The notes under the pieces were generated by a model, which saw nothing but the letters and a program-made list of their open reading frames with translations, was not told the DNA's origin and searched no databases. DNA of 64,000 nt from Bacteroidota bacterium (GTDB lineage Bacteria; Bacteroidota; Bacteroidia; Chitinophagales; Saprospiraceae), in contig WGNL01000033.1 of NCBI GenBank assembly GCA_016124585.1, forward strand, positions 24,900-88,899. Reading direction: 5' to 3'. Below, one piece after another: positions 1-9,100 of the stretch (positions are counted from its first letter, which is position 1; each line of letters opens with the position of its first letter). Made by a program: the position numbers and the translations under genes.

Positions 1-130
1 GAAGAGTTCCCCATATTCTGAAAAAGGCTTACCAAAAATTTTGCTTGTAAATCGCACTAGGTAATTCCATTTCAATTCAGATAAGCCCTAATTACCCCGG
101 GAAGTGTTGAAGAATAGTTGGATAATAAAA

Positions 131-160
131 AAGAGTTATGGAAATTAACCCATAACTCTT
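131..160 (-). terminator. Intrinsic terminator of tRNA-Val
   Basis: An 11-bp perfect inverted repeat (131-141 with 150-160) closes an 8-nt loop. Read on the minus strand it is followed by a run of T (130-127). It lies 12 bases past the 3' end of the tRNA, as expected for a monocistronic tRNA transcript. Confidence 0.8.
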
Positions 161-172
161 TAATAGATAATG

Positions 173-247
173 TGGGCGCAGAAGGATTCGAACCTCCGAC
201 CCTCTGCTTGTAAGGCAGATGCTCTGAACCAGCTGAGCTATGCGCCC
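173..247 (-). tRNA. tRNA-Val (anticodon TAC)
   Basis: Read on the minus strand, the sequence folds as a cloverleaf. The acceptor arm is GGGCGCA/TGCGCCC, the D-arm is AGCTCAGCTGGTTCAGAGC, the anticodon stem is TCTGC/GCAGA with loop CTTACAA (anticodon TAC, valine), and the T-arm contains GGTTCGAATCC. The discriminator base is A. CCA is not encoded and must be added after transcription. It stands alone between its own promoter and terminator. Confidence 0.97.
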
Positions 248-273
248 TTTCGGCTTTTCTTTAAAAGCGGGTG

Positions 274-302
274 CAAATATAGGCGCATTTTTTACTTTGC
301 AA
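274..302 (-). promoter_or_regulatory. Bacteroidota promoter for tRNA-Val
   Basis: On the minus strand TTG (302-300) is followed after 18 nt by TATATTTG (281-274). This matches the -33 TTTG / -7 TAnnTTTG consensus of the Bacteroidota primary sigma factor. The -7 box ends 27 bp before the tRNA 5' end. Confidence 0.75.
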
Positions 303-423
303 CAGTTCGGGCAAAAAAAATCAAAAAATATTTTCAAGCCATCTGAGAACACTTGCTCCGCTTGATTCCGTTACCTTTATGTCCGTTTTTTTGAATACAA
401 AACATTGCGCAAGACAAACGACC

Positions 424-2997
424 ATGAAGAAACATATCAAGCGAGGATTTCTGGGACTGGGCATTTTGGTGGCGGTAATCGTGGTAGCAGCCATTGTGAT
501 TGCAGCGTTTTTTCAGGATGCAGTGGGGAAAAAGCTCATCACAGTGTTGAACAAACAGCTCAAAACCGAGGTGAAAGTGGGCAGTTTTGACCTCTCCTTG
601 CTCCGCAATTTTCCGGATGCAAGGGCCAGCCTGCGGAATGTGCGGGTGATGGGGCTGAACAAAAAACCACTGTTGGAAGCGGATGAGGTGGCCTTCAATT
701 TCCGGTTGCTGAGCTTGTTTGAAAAGCAGGTGAAAGTGCATTCCGTGGCCATCAGCGATGGGGCGCTCGACGTCTGGGTGGACAAAAACGGCAAGGCCAA
801 CTACGACATTTTCAAGGAATCTGACCCGGAAGCGGAAGACCAGCAGTTCAATATTACCCTCGAAAAAGCAACCTTGAAGCAAATCGGGCTTTCCTACCAC
901 GACCTGAAACTGAAGCAGGAAATTCAGGCACAGGTGCAGACGGTGGAGTTCTCCGGTCAGTTTTCCAGTGAAAAATACGATTTGAAAAGTTCCGTGCGAT
1001 TCGCTTGCAATTTCATCGAAATGGACGGCGTGCGCTACGTGGTGGGCAAGCACGGCGGGCTGGACGCCACCATTTCCGTGGACATGAAAAAAGGGCGCTA
1101 CCAGTTCACCGATTCCCATTTTTTCGTGGAGGAAAACAATTTCAACGTCAAAGGCACTATCCTTTCCAAGAAAAACGAAACGGAATTTGACCTGAGTGCT
1201 GATGCGGAAGATGCCAATTTGGAGTCGGTGATTGCCTTGCTGCCAGAGCAATACCTGAGCGCTTTGGGCGATTTTACAAGCAGCGGCACCTTCAAATTTA
1301 CTTCGCTGATTAAGGGGAAACTCAGTGCCTCGCAGCGTCCGTCCATCAATTTTGAGTTTGGATTGGACGATGGCAAGCTATCCAGTCCACGTCTGGAAGA
1401 ACCTTTTCAAGACGTGTCTTTTGATGCAAAATTTACAAACGGCGAAGGCCGGAATAATCAGCAGTCCATCTTCGAAATCTCAAATTTCAAAGGCTATTTA
1501 AATCGCCAACTCATCACGCTCAGCTTCCGGCTGGAAGACTTGGACGACCCCCGCATTGACCTCAAGGCTGATGGAATAATGCCCATTGGTTATATGTACG
1601 GCCTGTTAAATAATCCCGCTATCAAAGGTGGCGATGGTAAAATCGAAATCCAAAACCTCTCCCTCAACGGCTATTACAGCGATATGGTTGACATGCAAAA
1701 AATCGCCAAGGTGGAAATGAACGGCGACGTGATTTTGGATGATGCGGCACTCGAAATCAACGGGGAGAAGATATTTTTCGACCGGGGAAAACTATTGCTC
1801 CGCAATAACCAACTCACTCTTGAAGACCTGAAAATGGACGGTGCCGGCAGCGACATCACCCTGCGTGGCTCGGCGACAAACCTGCTGCCCGTCCTGCTCG
1901 CCGATTCTCTCAACACCGAGAATGCCTCGCTAAATTTCCATTTGGATTTGGAATCTCCGAAAATGGACGTGGCCAAACTGGTCAAACTTTCCGAAGTGCC
2001 CGTGGAGGAAGGGAAGGTGAAAAAAGCGGAATTCGACTCGTTGAAGACGGCTTCCAACGAGAAGCACCACCGCATCACTGATCTGCTGAACGGGAGTTTC
2101 AATGCCAAAGTGGCGGAGTTCAGCTACAACAAAATCGAAGGGCGGGACTTCGTGGGTAAACTCACTTTCGAGAAGGCGCAGATGAAAATCGAAGGAAACG
2201 CCAAGGGCATGGACGGCGCTTTCGACTTGGATGGCACGTTTTTTTTCGAAAAAGAACCCCGCCTGGAAGCCAAACTGGACTGCCAGATGATTGACGTGAA
2301 GAAGTTTTTTGACCAAACAGAAAACGTCGGGCAGACGGTGCTCAAAGCCGAAAACATCTCGGGGGACATGAACTCCAAGATGTACATCCAGGCGTTTTGG
2401 GACTCGACGGGCGTTTTTCTGATGGACAAGCTTCACGTCTGGGCGGGCATCGGCATCCGCAGCGGGGAATTGAAGAACTTCAAGATGTTGGAGGAATTTG
2501 CCAGCTACGCCAAAATCCAAGACCTCCGCAACGTCCGATTTGAGGACATGCAGAACTGGCTGGAGGTGAAAAACAGCACCTTCTACCTGCCCGCCATGTT
2601 TATCCAGAACAACGCCATGAACATGACCGTGGGCGGTCAGCAGACCTTTGACGACAAGATTGATTACGGCATCAAGGTGAACGCTGGGCAGGTTTTGGCC
2701 AATAAATTCAAGAACGGCAACCGCAACGTGGAGTCCATTCCCGCCAAGGAAAATGGTTTTTTCAACCTCTATTTCCACCTCACTGGCACGCTGGACCAGT
2801 ACAAATACGGCACGGACAAGCGCAAGGTAAAGGAAATGTTCGACCGCAGTGAAACGCAGAAACGGCTCATCCGGGCACAGCTCATCAAGGTTTTTGGCGC
2901 TCCGCTCAATATGGTCAAGGAGCCGAAAGGCTGGGAGGACAAGGGAGACCAGGCTCCTGTGGAGGAAGATGATGTGGAGTATATTCCGGGGTTTTAG
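424..2997 (+). CDS. AsmA-like envelope protein
   Basis: This encodes 857 residues. A short basic N-terminus is followed by one membrane helix (about residues 7-30, rich in V, A and I). After that comes a long beta-rich region whose start (a KKLITVLNKQL segment, then FDLSLLRNFPDA) is typical of the AsmA / YhdP family. These inner-membrane-anchored proteins span the periplasm and are linked to lipid transport and outer-membrane assembly. A longer frame begins at 379, but the ATG at 424 directly precedes the basic-plus-hydrophobic anchor and is preferred. The C-terminal quarter keeps the AsmA pattern of alternating hydrophobic strands and ends in an acidic tail. Its stop overlaps the convergent glycosyltransferase gene by a few bases. 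The substrate cannot be told from the sequence. Confidence 0.82.
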   Translation: MKKHIKRGFLGLGILVAVIVVAAIVIAAFFQDAVGKKLITVLNKQLKTEVKVGSFDLSLLRNFPDARASLRNVRVMGLNKKPLLEADEVAFNFRLLSLFEKQVKVHSVAISDGALDVWVDKNGKANYDIFKESDPEAEDQQFNITLEKATLKQIGLSYHDLKLKQEIQAQVQTVEFSGQFSSEKYDLKSSVRFACNFIEMDGVRYVVGKHGGLDATISVDMKKGRYQFTDSHFFVEENNFNVKGTILSKKNETEFDLSADAEDANLESVIALLPEQYLSALGDFTSSGTFKFTSLIKGKLSASQRPSINFEFGLDDGKLSSPRLEEPFQDVSFDAKFTNGEGRNNQQSIFEISNFKGYLNRQLITLSFRLEDLDDPRIDLKADGIMPIGYMYGLLNNPAIKGGDGKIEIQNLSLNGYYSDMVDMQKIAKVEMNGDVILDDAALEINGEKIFFDRGKLLLRNNQLTLEDLKMDGAGSDITLRGSATNLLPVLLADSLNTENASLNFHLDLESPKMDVAKLVKLSEVPVEEGKVKKAEFDSLKTASNEKHHRITDLLNGSFNAKVAEFSYNKIEGRDFVGKLTFEKAQMKIEGNAKGMDGAFDLDGTFFFEKEPRLEAKLDCQMIDVKKFFDQTENVGQTVLKAENISGDMNSKMYIQAFWDSTGVFLMDKLHVWAGIGIRSGELKNFKMLEEFASYAKIQDLRNVRFEDMQNWLEVKNSTFYLPAMFIQNNAMNMTVGGQQTFDDKIDYGIKVNAGQVLANKFKNGNRNVESIPAKENGFFNLYFHLTGTLDQYKYGTDKRKVKEMFDRSETQKRLIRAQLIKVFGAPLNMVKEPKGWEDKGDQAPVEEDDVEYIPGF

Positions 2998-5003
2998 GTT
3001 TTTCCCAACTCCTGCCACCCCTTCATCACCACCGCCAAATCCCGTCCAATCCCATAATCCTTCACATAAAAAAAATCGAGCCGCCGGATCGTAGCCTCAT
3101 CCAATTGCTTGTCTGGAAATGCATCGGCTGGGCCCAAAATACCTGATTTCAACTTAGGCAGTTTCAGATTTGCAGCACCTGACTGCCCACTCGAATAGCC
3201 TACCCACGATTTTTTCCCGAATAAAACAGCCATCAAATTCCGAAGGAATCCACCGCCATTTTTCACCAAAAACAACATCGGAAGCGCCATTGGCAAAAAG
3301 CAAAAAGCCAACAGCAAATCTAGCAACCGCTTGCTCCTCCGGGCCGTTGGGTTGGCGATCCGGTAGCGGACGGCAGTGGTGTAAAGCTCGCCCGCCGTAT
3401 CCTTGGAACTGCTGCCGATAATGGTGTCGCCGCCTTCCGGCACAGTGCGGTATTCGATACGAGGGCCAAGCCGTTCCATCCAACTGATGGTTTGTGCGGC
3501 ACTTATGTCTTTCAGGCAGAAGATGATTTCGTCAAGGTGGTAGAGCGTAGCCAGCTCGTCCAAGTTACCCACTGCCCCCAAACAATCTAAAATCTGAAAT
3601 CTTATATCTGCATTCTTAAATCCTGTCAAATGAGTTTCGGGCTCAATCCTTCCAATGAAATTCTTCTCCACACCCACCTGTCGGAGCAGCTCCCGCACCC
3701 GCTCCGTTTCTTCCACCGAGCCAACGATGGCAAGGTTGGCCAAGCGGGTGCGCCCGACATTCAGATTGCCCGTTTTGAAATAATGAAAAACGAAGCGCAG
3801 CGCTGTCAATGCCAGCATTGACCATGCCGTGGCAAGCAAAATCACTGCCCGTGACGGTCGCAAATCTTGTGGTAAAAAGCCGTAGATAGCCGAGATGACG
3901 ACCGTACCGAGCAGCAGCCCACGGGTCAGCCGACGGAGGTTGGAAGGCTCGTCGTAACTACCACTGAACCAGAGCGATGCCAGCCAAACGAGCGTGTAGA
4001 ACGGCGCATTGAACTGCATGAAACTGTGGCGGAACCAGTAGGGGTTGTGGTAAAAATAATTGGCCCAGAAAACCTTGCAGACCCACACGCCACCGAACAT
4101 GACGAGGGTATCAAGCAGCGGCAGGTAGCTTTTTTTGAAAAAATTGCCGACGAGCGTCATGCCTGCCCGGAGCCAAATGGCCCCGTAAATCATGGCGATG
4201 AACAGGCTGGCCTGCCGCCCCTGAAAGTGCTTTCGGGCGAAAATTATCATGGCCTGATAAAACGTTTTGACGTAGTTCAGGCTGCCTTTTTTCGTGCTTT
4301 CGCCCTTGTAGTGGATGATGGTAGTGTCGGCAAAATAGTAGTTTTTGTAGCCTGCCTGCACGATGCGGTAGCTGAGGTCAATGTCCTCGCCATACATGAA
4401 AAACGCCTCGTCGAGCAGGCCGATTTTGTCAAGCACCGAGCGGCGCAGCAGCATGAAGGCACCGGCCAGCACGTCCACTTCGTGGGTCTCGTTTTTGTCC
4501 AAAAAACCGAGGTGGTAGCGACCGAAAACCTTGGATTTTGGGAAAAATGCCGACAGCCCAAAGGTCTTGCAGAAAGCCACCCACGGAGAGGGGAAACCCC
4601 GTTTGCTTTCCGGCAGATAAGTGCCGCTCCCGTCTATCATTTTCACCCCAAGTCCTCCCGCTTCGGGATGCACTTCCATGAAGGCGACGCATTTGGTCAA
4701 CGTGTCTTCGGCGACGATGGTGTCGGGGTTCAACAGGAGTACGTAGGGATTCCTGGATTGTTGGATTGCTTGATTGTTGGCAACAGCAAAACCCGTATTT
4801 TGTTGATTTGCAATGAGTTGCACTTCGGGGAAATGTGCCCGCACCATCTCGACCGAATCGTCGGAGGAGTTGTTGTCAACGACCCAGACGTCACCGATTT
4901 CCCCGTTGCGGTTGGCCTTGCACACGCTTAGAAGGCATTGCTCCAGGAAGTGGCGGACGTTGTAGTTGACGATGATAGTAGTGAGCATGGGTGAGTTACT
5001 CAT
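2994..5003 (-). CDS. GT2 glycosyltransferase fused to a sugar-transferase-like C-terminus
   Basis: This encodes 669 residues. Positions 7-270 form a family 2 glycosyltransferase (rhamnosyl/galactofuranosyl type): VVDNNSSDDS at 41-50, LLLNPDT near 89-95 as the nucleotide-sugar and metal site, and MYGEDIDLSYR near 200 as the acceptor/base motif. Several membrane helices follow, then a Rossmann-like segment (about 425-550). The last 110 residues begin KRLLDLLLAF and end in a FYVKDYGIGRDL stretch that resembles the C-terminus of undecaprenyl-phosphate sugar transferases. It probably adds sugars to a lipid-linked surface polysaccharide at the inner membrane. The start ATG overlaps the recR stop (shared ATGAGTAA), which implies translational coupling. 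The sugar-transferase part may be degenerate, because its central catalytic stretch is shortened. Confidence 0.8.
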   Translation of the reverse strand: MSNSPMLTTIIVNYNVRHFLEQCLLSVCKANRNGEIGDVWVVDNNSSDDSVEMVRAHFPEVQLIANQQNTGFAVANNQAIQQSRNPYVLLLNPDTIVAEDTLTKCVAFMEVHPEAGGLGVKMIDGSGTYLPESKRGFPSPWVAFCKTFGLSAFFPKSKVFGRYHLGFLDKNETHEVDVLAGAFMLLRRSVLDKIGLLDEAFFMYGEDIDLSYRIVQAGYKNYYFADTTIIHYKGESTKKGSLNYVKTFYQAMIIFARKHFQGRQASLFIAMIYGAIWLRAGMTLVGNFFKKSYLPLLDTLVMFGGVWVCKVFWANYFYHNPYWFRHSFMQFNAPFYTLVWLASLWFSGSYDEPSNLRRLTRGLLLGTVVISAIYGFLPQDLRPSRAVILLATAWSMLALTALRFVFHYFKTGNLNVGRTRLANLAIVGSVEETERVRELLRQVGVEKNFIGRIEPETHLTGFKNADIRFQILDCLGAVGNLDELATLYHLDEIIFCLKDISAAQTISWMERLGPRIEYRTVPEGGDTIIGSSSKDTAGELYTTAVRYRIANPTARRSKRLLDLLLAFCFLPMALPMLFLVKNGGGFLRNLMAVLFGKKSWVGYSSGQSGAANLKLPKLKSGILGPADAFPDKQLDEATIRRLDFFYVKDYGIGRDLAVVMKGWQELGKT

Positions 5004-5610
5004 TGCTCAATTTATATGGCACCCTCGCCACGATACTCCTTCCAAGCGTCACTTCGTCCGCATATTCTAGCTCGCCGCCGAAGCTTACCCCTCGAGCAAT
5101 GCTACTGACTGAAATGCCCGTGTCCTTCAGTTTTTTAGTGATGTAAAACATCGTTGTATCGCCCTCAATGGTAGGGGAGATGGCGAGAATAATTTCCCGG
5201 ATTTCGCCACCAGTAACCCGTTGCAACAGTGAATCAATGGTAAGTTCACCTGGTCCAATGCCTTCCAGCGGATTGATAAGTCCGCCCAGAACGTGGTACA
5301 AACCCCGGTATTGAGAAGTATCCTCAATCGCCATTACGTCCCGGATGCTCTCCACTACGCAGACCAGCGAGTGGTCACGGCGCTTATCGGCGCAGACTTC
5401 GCAGATGGGTTCATCGCTCAAATTGTGGCAAATACTACAGTGCTGGATTCGTCGCCGCATGTTCACGATGGCCTCGCTGAACTGTTCCGCCGTCTCCGGT
5501 GATTTTCCGACGAGGTGAAGGGTAAGCCGCAGTGCCGTCTTGCGTCCGATACCGGGTAGGCTGGCAAACGCTTCGACGGATTGTTCTATCAGTTTTGAAG
5601 AAAAATTCAT
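4996..5610 (-). CDS. recR: Recombination protein RecR
   Basis: This 204-residue protein has the usual RecR length and domain order. A helix-hairpin-helix is seen at LPGIGRKTA, then a four-cysteine zinc finger (C-x2-C-x8-C-x2-C, CSICHNLSDEPICEVC). A TOPRIM domain follows, starting at VCVVESIRD and carrying GLYHVLGG. With RecO and RecF it loads RecA at gapped DNA. The frame extends upstream to 5661, but the ATG at 5610 gives the standard N-terminus (MNFSSKLIE). The gene is co-oriented with and overlaps the downstream glycosyltransferase, an unrelated partner, so the coupling probably reflects compact packing. Confidence 0.96.
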   Translation of the reverse strand: MNFSSKLIEQSVEAFASLPGIGRKTALRLTLHLVGKSPETAEQFSEAIVNMRRRIQHCSICHNLSDEPICEVCADKRRDHSLVCVVESIRDVMAIEDTSQYRGLYHVLGGLINPLEGIGPGELTIDSLLQRVTGGEIREIILAISPTIEGDTTMFYITKKLKDTGISVSSIARGVSFGGELEYADEVTLGRSIVARVPYKLSNE

Positions 5611-5670
5611 GTTTTGTAAATATCGAAGGTCATCTGCCGCCACAAATTCCGCCTGTCTCAACTACTTCGT

Positions 5671-5678
5671 TAATTTTG
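5671..5678 (+). promoter_or_regulatory. Possible -7 element upstream of the E2 gene
   Basis: TAATTTTG matches TAnnTTTG and lies about 150 bp before the E2 start codon, in the gap divergent from recR. No clear TTTG is seen at the -33 position, so support is partial. Confidence 0.4.
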
Positions 5679-5827
5679 CGATGCTTTTCAAAACCAAAAG
5701 CGGCAATTTCCATTTTGAAAAGCGAAATTATTTCATTTTTGCGAAGTTTGCCGCCCAAACCATTTCAAAACCGGAAACTCACAAATCATTGTCCTTCCCT
5801 AAGGGGACCTAAATTCAAAACTGAACA

Positions 5828-7135
5828 ATGGCTGAAATTATTAAAATGCCCCGCATGAGCGACACGATGACCGAAGGAAATATCGTTGCGTGGCACAAAA
5901 AAGAAGGCGACAAAGTTTCGCCTGGTGATCTGCTCGCCGAAATTGAAACGGACAAAGCAACGATGGACTTTGAAAGCCTATGGGAAGGCACTTTGCTTCA
6001 TATTGAGGCCAAAGAGGGAGTGGTGCCTGTGGAAGGCCTGATTGCCGTCATCGGCAAGCCTGGCGAGGACTGGAAATCGCAAGTTGGTGGGGGCGGAGCT
6101 GAAGCAAAAGCCACTTCCAACGGCCAAGCCAAATCTACCGAACCAGCACCCAAGGCATCTGCGCCCGCCATTGAGCCTGAACCAGTGGCTGAGGCTGCAC
6201 CTGCTGCTGCTCCGGCTCCTGTGCCAACCAGCGATGGTGGCCGTGTGAAGGCGTCGCCATTGGCGAAAAGCATTGCAAAGGAATCAGGCATTGACCTCGC
6301 TGGCCTGCAAGGTTCCGGCGATGGTGGCCGTATTGTGCGCAAGGACGTGGAAGCTGCATTGGACAACAAAGGCGCAGCCCCCGCAGCAGCGCCAAGTTCG
6401 CCTGCGTCAGCGCCCGCTGCTACTATGCCCGCTTTCAATTTTTCCGCTGGCGAAGCTTTCGAGGAAAAAACGGTTAGCCAGATGCGCAAGGCCATCGCCC
6501 GCAGGCTGAGCGAGAGCAAGTTCACGGCACCACATTTTTACCTGACCATGGAAATCAACATGGACAGTGCCGTGGCGCTTCGGCCAAAGCTGAACGAACT
6601 GGCTGCCCCGGTAAAAATTTCCTTCAACGATATCGTCATCAAAGCGGCAGCCGTTGCATTGCGCAAGCACCCAGCAGTGAATTCTTCTTGGCTCGGCGAT
6701 AAAATCCGCTACAATCAGCATATCAATATCGGGGTGGCAGTGGCCGTAGAGGACGGCTTGTTGGTTCCTGTGGTGAAACATGCGGACATGAAACCACTTT
6801 CCATCATCAACCAAGAAGTGAAGTTGATGGCGGAAAAAGCCCGTGTGAAAAAACTGCAACCGGATGAAATGACGGGCAACACCTTCACCATTTCGAACCT
6901 CGGCATGTTCGGCATTGAAGAGTTCACGGGAATCATCAATCCACCGGATGCCTGCATCCTGGCAGTGGGGGCAATCATCCAAAAGCCTATCGTGAAGGGC
7001 AAGGAAATCGTCATCGGTAATATGATGAAGGTGACCCTCTCCTGCGATCACCGGGTGGTGGACGGCGCTACTGGCTCAGAATTCCTGCAAACGCTGAAGG
7101 CGATTTTGGAGGAACCGATGCGCCTGTTGGTGTGA
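5828..7135 (+). CDS. pdhC: Dihydrolipoamide acyltransferase (E2), pyruvate dehydrogenase type
   Basis: This encodes 435 residues in the canonical E2 order. A single lipoyl domain (1-80) has the lipoylated lysine at K43 in ETDKATM. An Ala/Pro-rich linker follows, then a peripheral E1/E3-binding domain (139-177, KASPLAKSIAKE) and a second Ala/Pro linker. The catalytic acetyltransferase domain (210-435) has the active-site His408 and Asp412 in DHRVVDG. It transfers the acetyl group from lipoyl to CoA inside the pyruvate dehydrogenase complex. The sequence resembles the E2 of Bacteroidota pyruvate dehydrogenase, but a branched-chain or 2-oxoglutarate specificity cannot be excluded. E1 and E3 genes are not adjacent. 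An intrinsic terminator follows the stop. Confidence 0.92.
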   Translation: MAEIIKMPRMSDTMTEGNIVAWHKKEGDKVSPGDLLAEIETDKATMDFESLWEGTLLHIEAKEGVVPVEGLIAVIGKPGEDWKSQVGGGGAEAKATSNGQAKSTEPAPKASAPAIEPEPVAEAAPAAAPAPVPTSDGGRVKASPLAKSIAKESGIDLAGLQGSGDGGRIVRKDVEAALDNKGAAPAAAPSSPASAPAATMPAFNFSAGEAFEEKTVSQMRKAIARRLSESKFTAPHFYLTMEINMDSAVALRPKLNELAAPVKISFNDIVIKAAAVALRKHPAVNSSWLGDKIRYNQHINIGVAVAVEDGLLVPVVKHADMKPLSIINQEVKLMAEKARVKKLQPDEMTGNTFTISNLGMFGIEEFTGIINPPDACILAVGAIIQKPIVKGKEIVIGNMMKVTLSCDHRVVDGATGSEFLQTLKAILEEPMRLLV

Positions 7136-7156
7136 TTTTTTTTTCGAAGAAAAAAG

Positions 7157-7195
7157 AAAGCCCTTCTGCTGAAAATTTCTTGGTTGAAGGGCTTT
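7157..7195 (+). terminator. Intrinsic terminator after the E2 gene
   Basis: A 10-bp perfect stem (7157-7166 with 7186-7195, AAAGCCCTTC/GAAGGGCTTT) runs into a T tract (7193-7198), 22 bp past the stop codon. Confidence 0.85.
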
Positions 7196-7239
7196 TTTGT
7201 TTTTGCGCCTTCGGTCATGTATTTTTTCAAAAACCTTTT

Positions 7240-7247
7240 TATCTTTG
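7240..7247 (+). promoter_or_regulatory. -7 promoter element of tRNA-Leu
   Basis: TATCTTTG fits TAnnTTTG exactly and lies about 52 bp before the tRNA 5' end and downstream of the E2 terminator. No good -33 box is seen. Confidence 0.55.
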
Positions 7248-7298
7248 CGCCCGCTTTTGCCGCAAGGCACAGCGCATTGACTTGATTATCAACAGATT

Positions 7299-7380
7299 GC
7301 GGGTGTGGCGAAATTGGTAGACGCGCCAGACTTAGGATCTGGTGCCGCGAGGCATGGGGGTTCGAGTCCCTCCACCCGCA
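7299..7380 (+). tRNA. tRNA-Leu (anticodon TAG)
   Basis: This is an 82-nt class II tRNA. The acceptor stem is GCGGGTG/CACCCGC, the D-arm carries AATTGGTAGACGC, and the anticodon stem CCAGA/TCTGG has loop CTTAGGA (anticodon TAG, reading CUA). A variable arm (TGCCGCGAGGCA) and the T-arm GGGTTCGAGTCCC follow. The discriminator is A and CCA is not encoded. Confidence 0.97.
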
Positions 7381-7399
7381 CATTTTTTTGGTTGAACAA

Positions 7400-7477
7400 G
7401 GTTTATGAGGTTGATAAGGGTTGATACTTGCAAAGCGAGCCATCAGCCCTTATCAACTTTATAAGCCTTCATAAACC
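7400..7477 (+). repeat. Large stem-loop between tRNA-Leu and tig
   Basis: This is a nested inverted repeat. The outer arms are GGTTTATGA (7400-7408) and TCATAAACC (7469-7477). The inner arms are GTTGATAAGGGTTGAT (7410-7425) and ATCAGCCCTTATCAAC (7442-7457), with a single G:U position. It could process or end the tRNA transcript, or shape the 5' leader of tig. There is no long T run after it, so it is not a classical terminator. Confidence 0.7.
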
Positions 7478-7531
7478 CTTTCAAAACCCCTCCTCGCCTA
7501 AATTTTTCAAAAAACAAAAGCAAATTCCACC

Positions 7532-8965
7532 ATGCCTAAAGTTGTCAGAGAAGATATTGACGCACTCAACTCCGTGATTACCGTCACCATCGAAAAGGAA
7601 GATTACGAGCCCGATTTCAAAAAAGAACTCAATAAACTCAAGGACCGTGGTGCCATCAAAGGCTTCCGTAAGGGCAAAACACCAATCCCATTTTTAAAAA
7701 AAATGTACGGTAAGAGCCTTCTTACCGAAATTGTCACCGACAAACTTTACAAGGAACTGAACGAGTTGGTGAATAGCCGTGAGCTTACCTACATGGGGCA
7801 GCCGATTCCAGTGCAGGACCAAAAGCCAGTGAATTTTGACTATAATAGCGAACAGCCCTATTCTTTCCAATTTGAATTGGGCAAAGCGCCAGAATTTGAT
7901 ATTAAAGGCGTGGACAAGAATACCATGTATGATTACTACAAGGTGGAAGTGCCAGATGAGAAAGTAGAGCAACAGTTGACGACTGCCCGCAAGCAATTAG
8001 GCGATCAGGTAGAAACTACTGGCCCCATTGCTGAGGATGACATGGTGTATTTTAATGCAGTAGAGTTGGATGGTGACGCTCCCAAAGCGGACGGCTGGAA
8101 AACGACTTTTTCAGTTCTGGTGAACCGTCTTGCCGCAGGTGCCACTAAGGACGAAATCAAAAGCAAACAAAAAGGCGACAAAGTCCGCTTCAATGTTTTC
8201 GAATTGGAGGAAGGCACCAGCCGGGAGTTCGTGAAAAAATACCTGTTGAACTTTACACAGGCCGATATTGACGAAGGTACTGAAACGAACGATTGGTACG
8301 AGGGCACGATTGAAAAAGTGACCAACCGTGGGCTTGCTGAGCTGACGCAAGAGTTTTACGATAAAGTTTTTGGCCCTGGTGAAATCACCAATTTGGAAGA
8401 TGCCAAAGCCCGCATTGCCCTTAGCTTGGGCAACAGTCAACAAGGCCAAGCCGATTCCCTGCTTTATCGGGAGCTTCGTAACCGCCTGATTGACTTGAAC
8501 CGGGACATTATGCCACTCCCAAATGATTTCATCAAGCGCTGGCTGCGGGTGAGCCAAGAAAAAAAGGCGGAAGCACTCATCAATGATTATGACAATTTTG
8601 CCGATGACATGCGTTGGACCTTGATTAAAAGCAAGCTTTCCAATGAGTATGGCATTGAAGTGACGGAGGAGGAAATCACGCAGATGGCTTACAATAAAGT
8701 GGCCGGATATTTTGGCGGATATGCTGACCCGAAATACTTGGAGCCAATCGTGAAACGGATGCTAGAAGATCCGGAAAGCCTCAACGGCTTGGCGGGTGAT
8801 GTGCAGGCGGACAAGCTTTTTTATAAAATGAAGGAAAATATTGGCTTGAAGGAAATTTCTATTTCGGAGGAAGACCTCAAGGCTAAGTACGATGCCGTGA
8901 TAGAAGAAGAGGAGGCGAAGTCAAAACTGAAGCAAGGTGCTCTTGCGGCGGATGAAGAAGAATAA
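7532..8965 (+). CDS. tig: Trigger factor, ribosome-associated chaperone
   Basis: This encodes 477 residues. The N-terminal ribosome-binding domain carries the signature GFRKGKTPIPF near 44-54, a close match to the trigger factor GFRxGKxP loop. The middle part, normally an FKBP-like prolyl isomerase domain, is diverged, as is usual in Bacteroidota. The long C-terminal arm region is helical and ends in a Lys/Glu-rich tail. It binds near the ribosome exit tunnel and shields nascent chains. It is followed by clpP and clpX in the same order as in many bacteria, which supports the call. The start at 7532 gives a conventional N-terminus. Confidence 0.9.
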   Translation: MPKVVREDIDALNSVITVTIEKEDYEPDFKKELNKLKDRGAIKGFRKGKTPIPFLKKMYGKSLLTEIVTDKLYKELNELVNSRELTYMGQPIPVQDQKPVNFDYNSEQPYSFQFELGKAPEFDIKGVDKNTMYDYYKVEVPDEKVEQQLTTARKQLGDQVETTGPIAEDDMVYFNAVELDGDAPKADGWKTTFSVLVNRLAAGATKDEIKSKQKGDKVRFNVFELEEGTSREFVKKYLLNFTQADIDEGTETNDWYEGTIEKVTNRGLAELTQEFYDKVFGPGEITNLEDAKARIALSLGNSQQGQADSLLYRELRNRLIDLNRDIMPLPNDFIKRWLRVSQEKKAEALINDYDNFADDMRWTLIKSKLSNEYGIEVTEEEITQMAYNKVAGYFGGYADPKYLEPIVKRMLEDPESLNGLAGDVQADKLFYKMKENIGLKEISISEEDLKAKYDAVIEEEEAKSKLKQGALAADEEE

Positions 8966-9100
8966 ACTTCACTGCATTTTCAACCACCTTAAAAAAAAGG
9001 TGTTTATTCCCTTGTCAACTGGGGTAAACGGGCGAACAAGACCTAACCAAATCTCCCGAAAACCACCATGTGACTTGACACAGTATTAAATAAATGATGT

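Noticed and set aside
1..87. Open minus-strand stretch running off the left edge (…NYLVRFTSKIFGKPFSEYG…)
   Set aside because: Protein-like, but only 29 codons are visible, with no ATG in frame. It may be the start of a gene outside the window but cannot be supported.
92..352. 86-codon minus-strand frame at the left edge
   Set aside because: It runs straight through tRNA-Val and its terminator.
1930..3018. 362-codon minus-strand frame opposite the AsmA-like gene (also 334-1251)
   Set aside because: The peptide is His/Val/Leu-rich low complexity without motifs, and the + strand carries a convincing AsmA-like protein with a membrane anchor.
4026..4931. 301-codon + strand frame opposite the glycosyltransferase
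   Set aside because: Shadow of the GT2 gene; the composition does not look like a protein family and no start context is seen.
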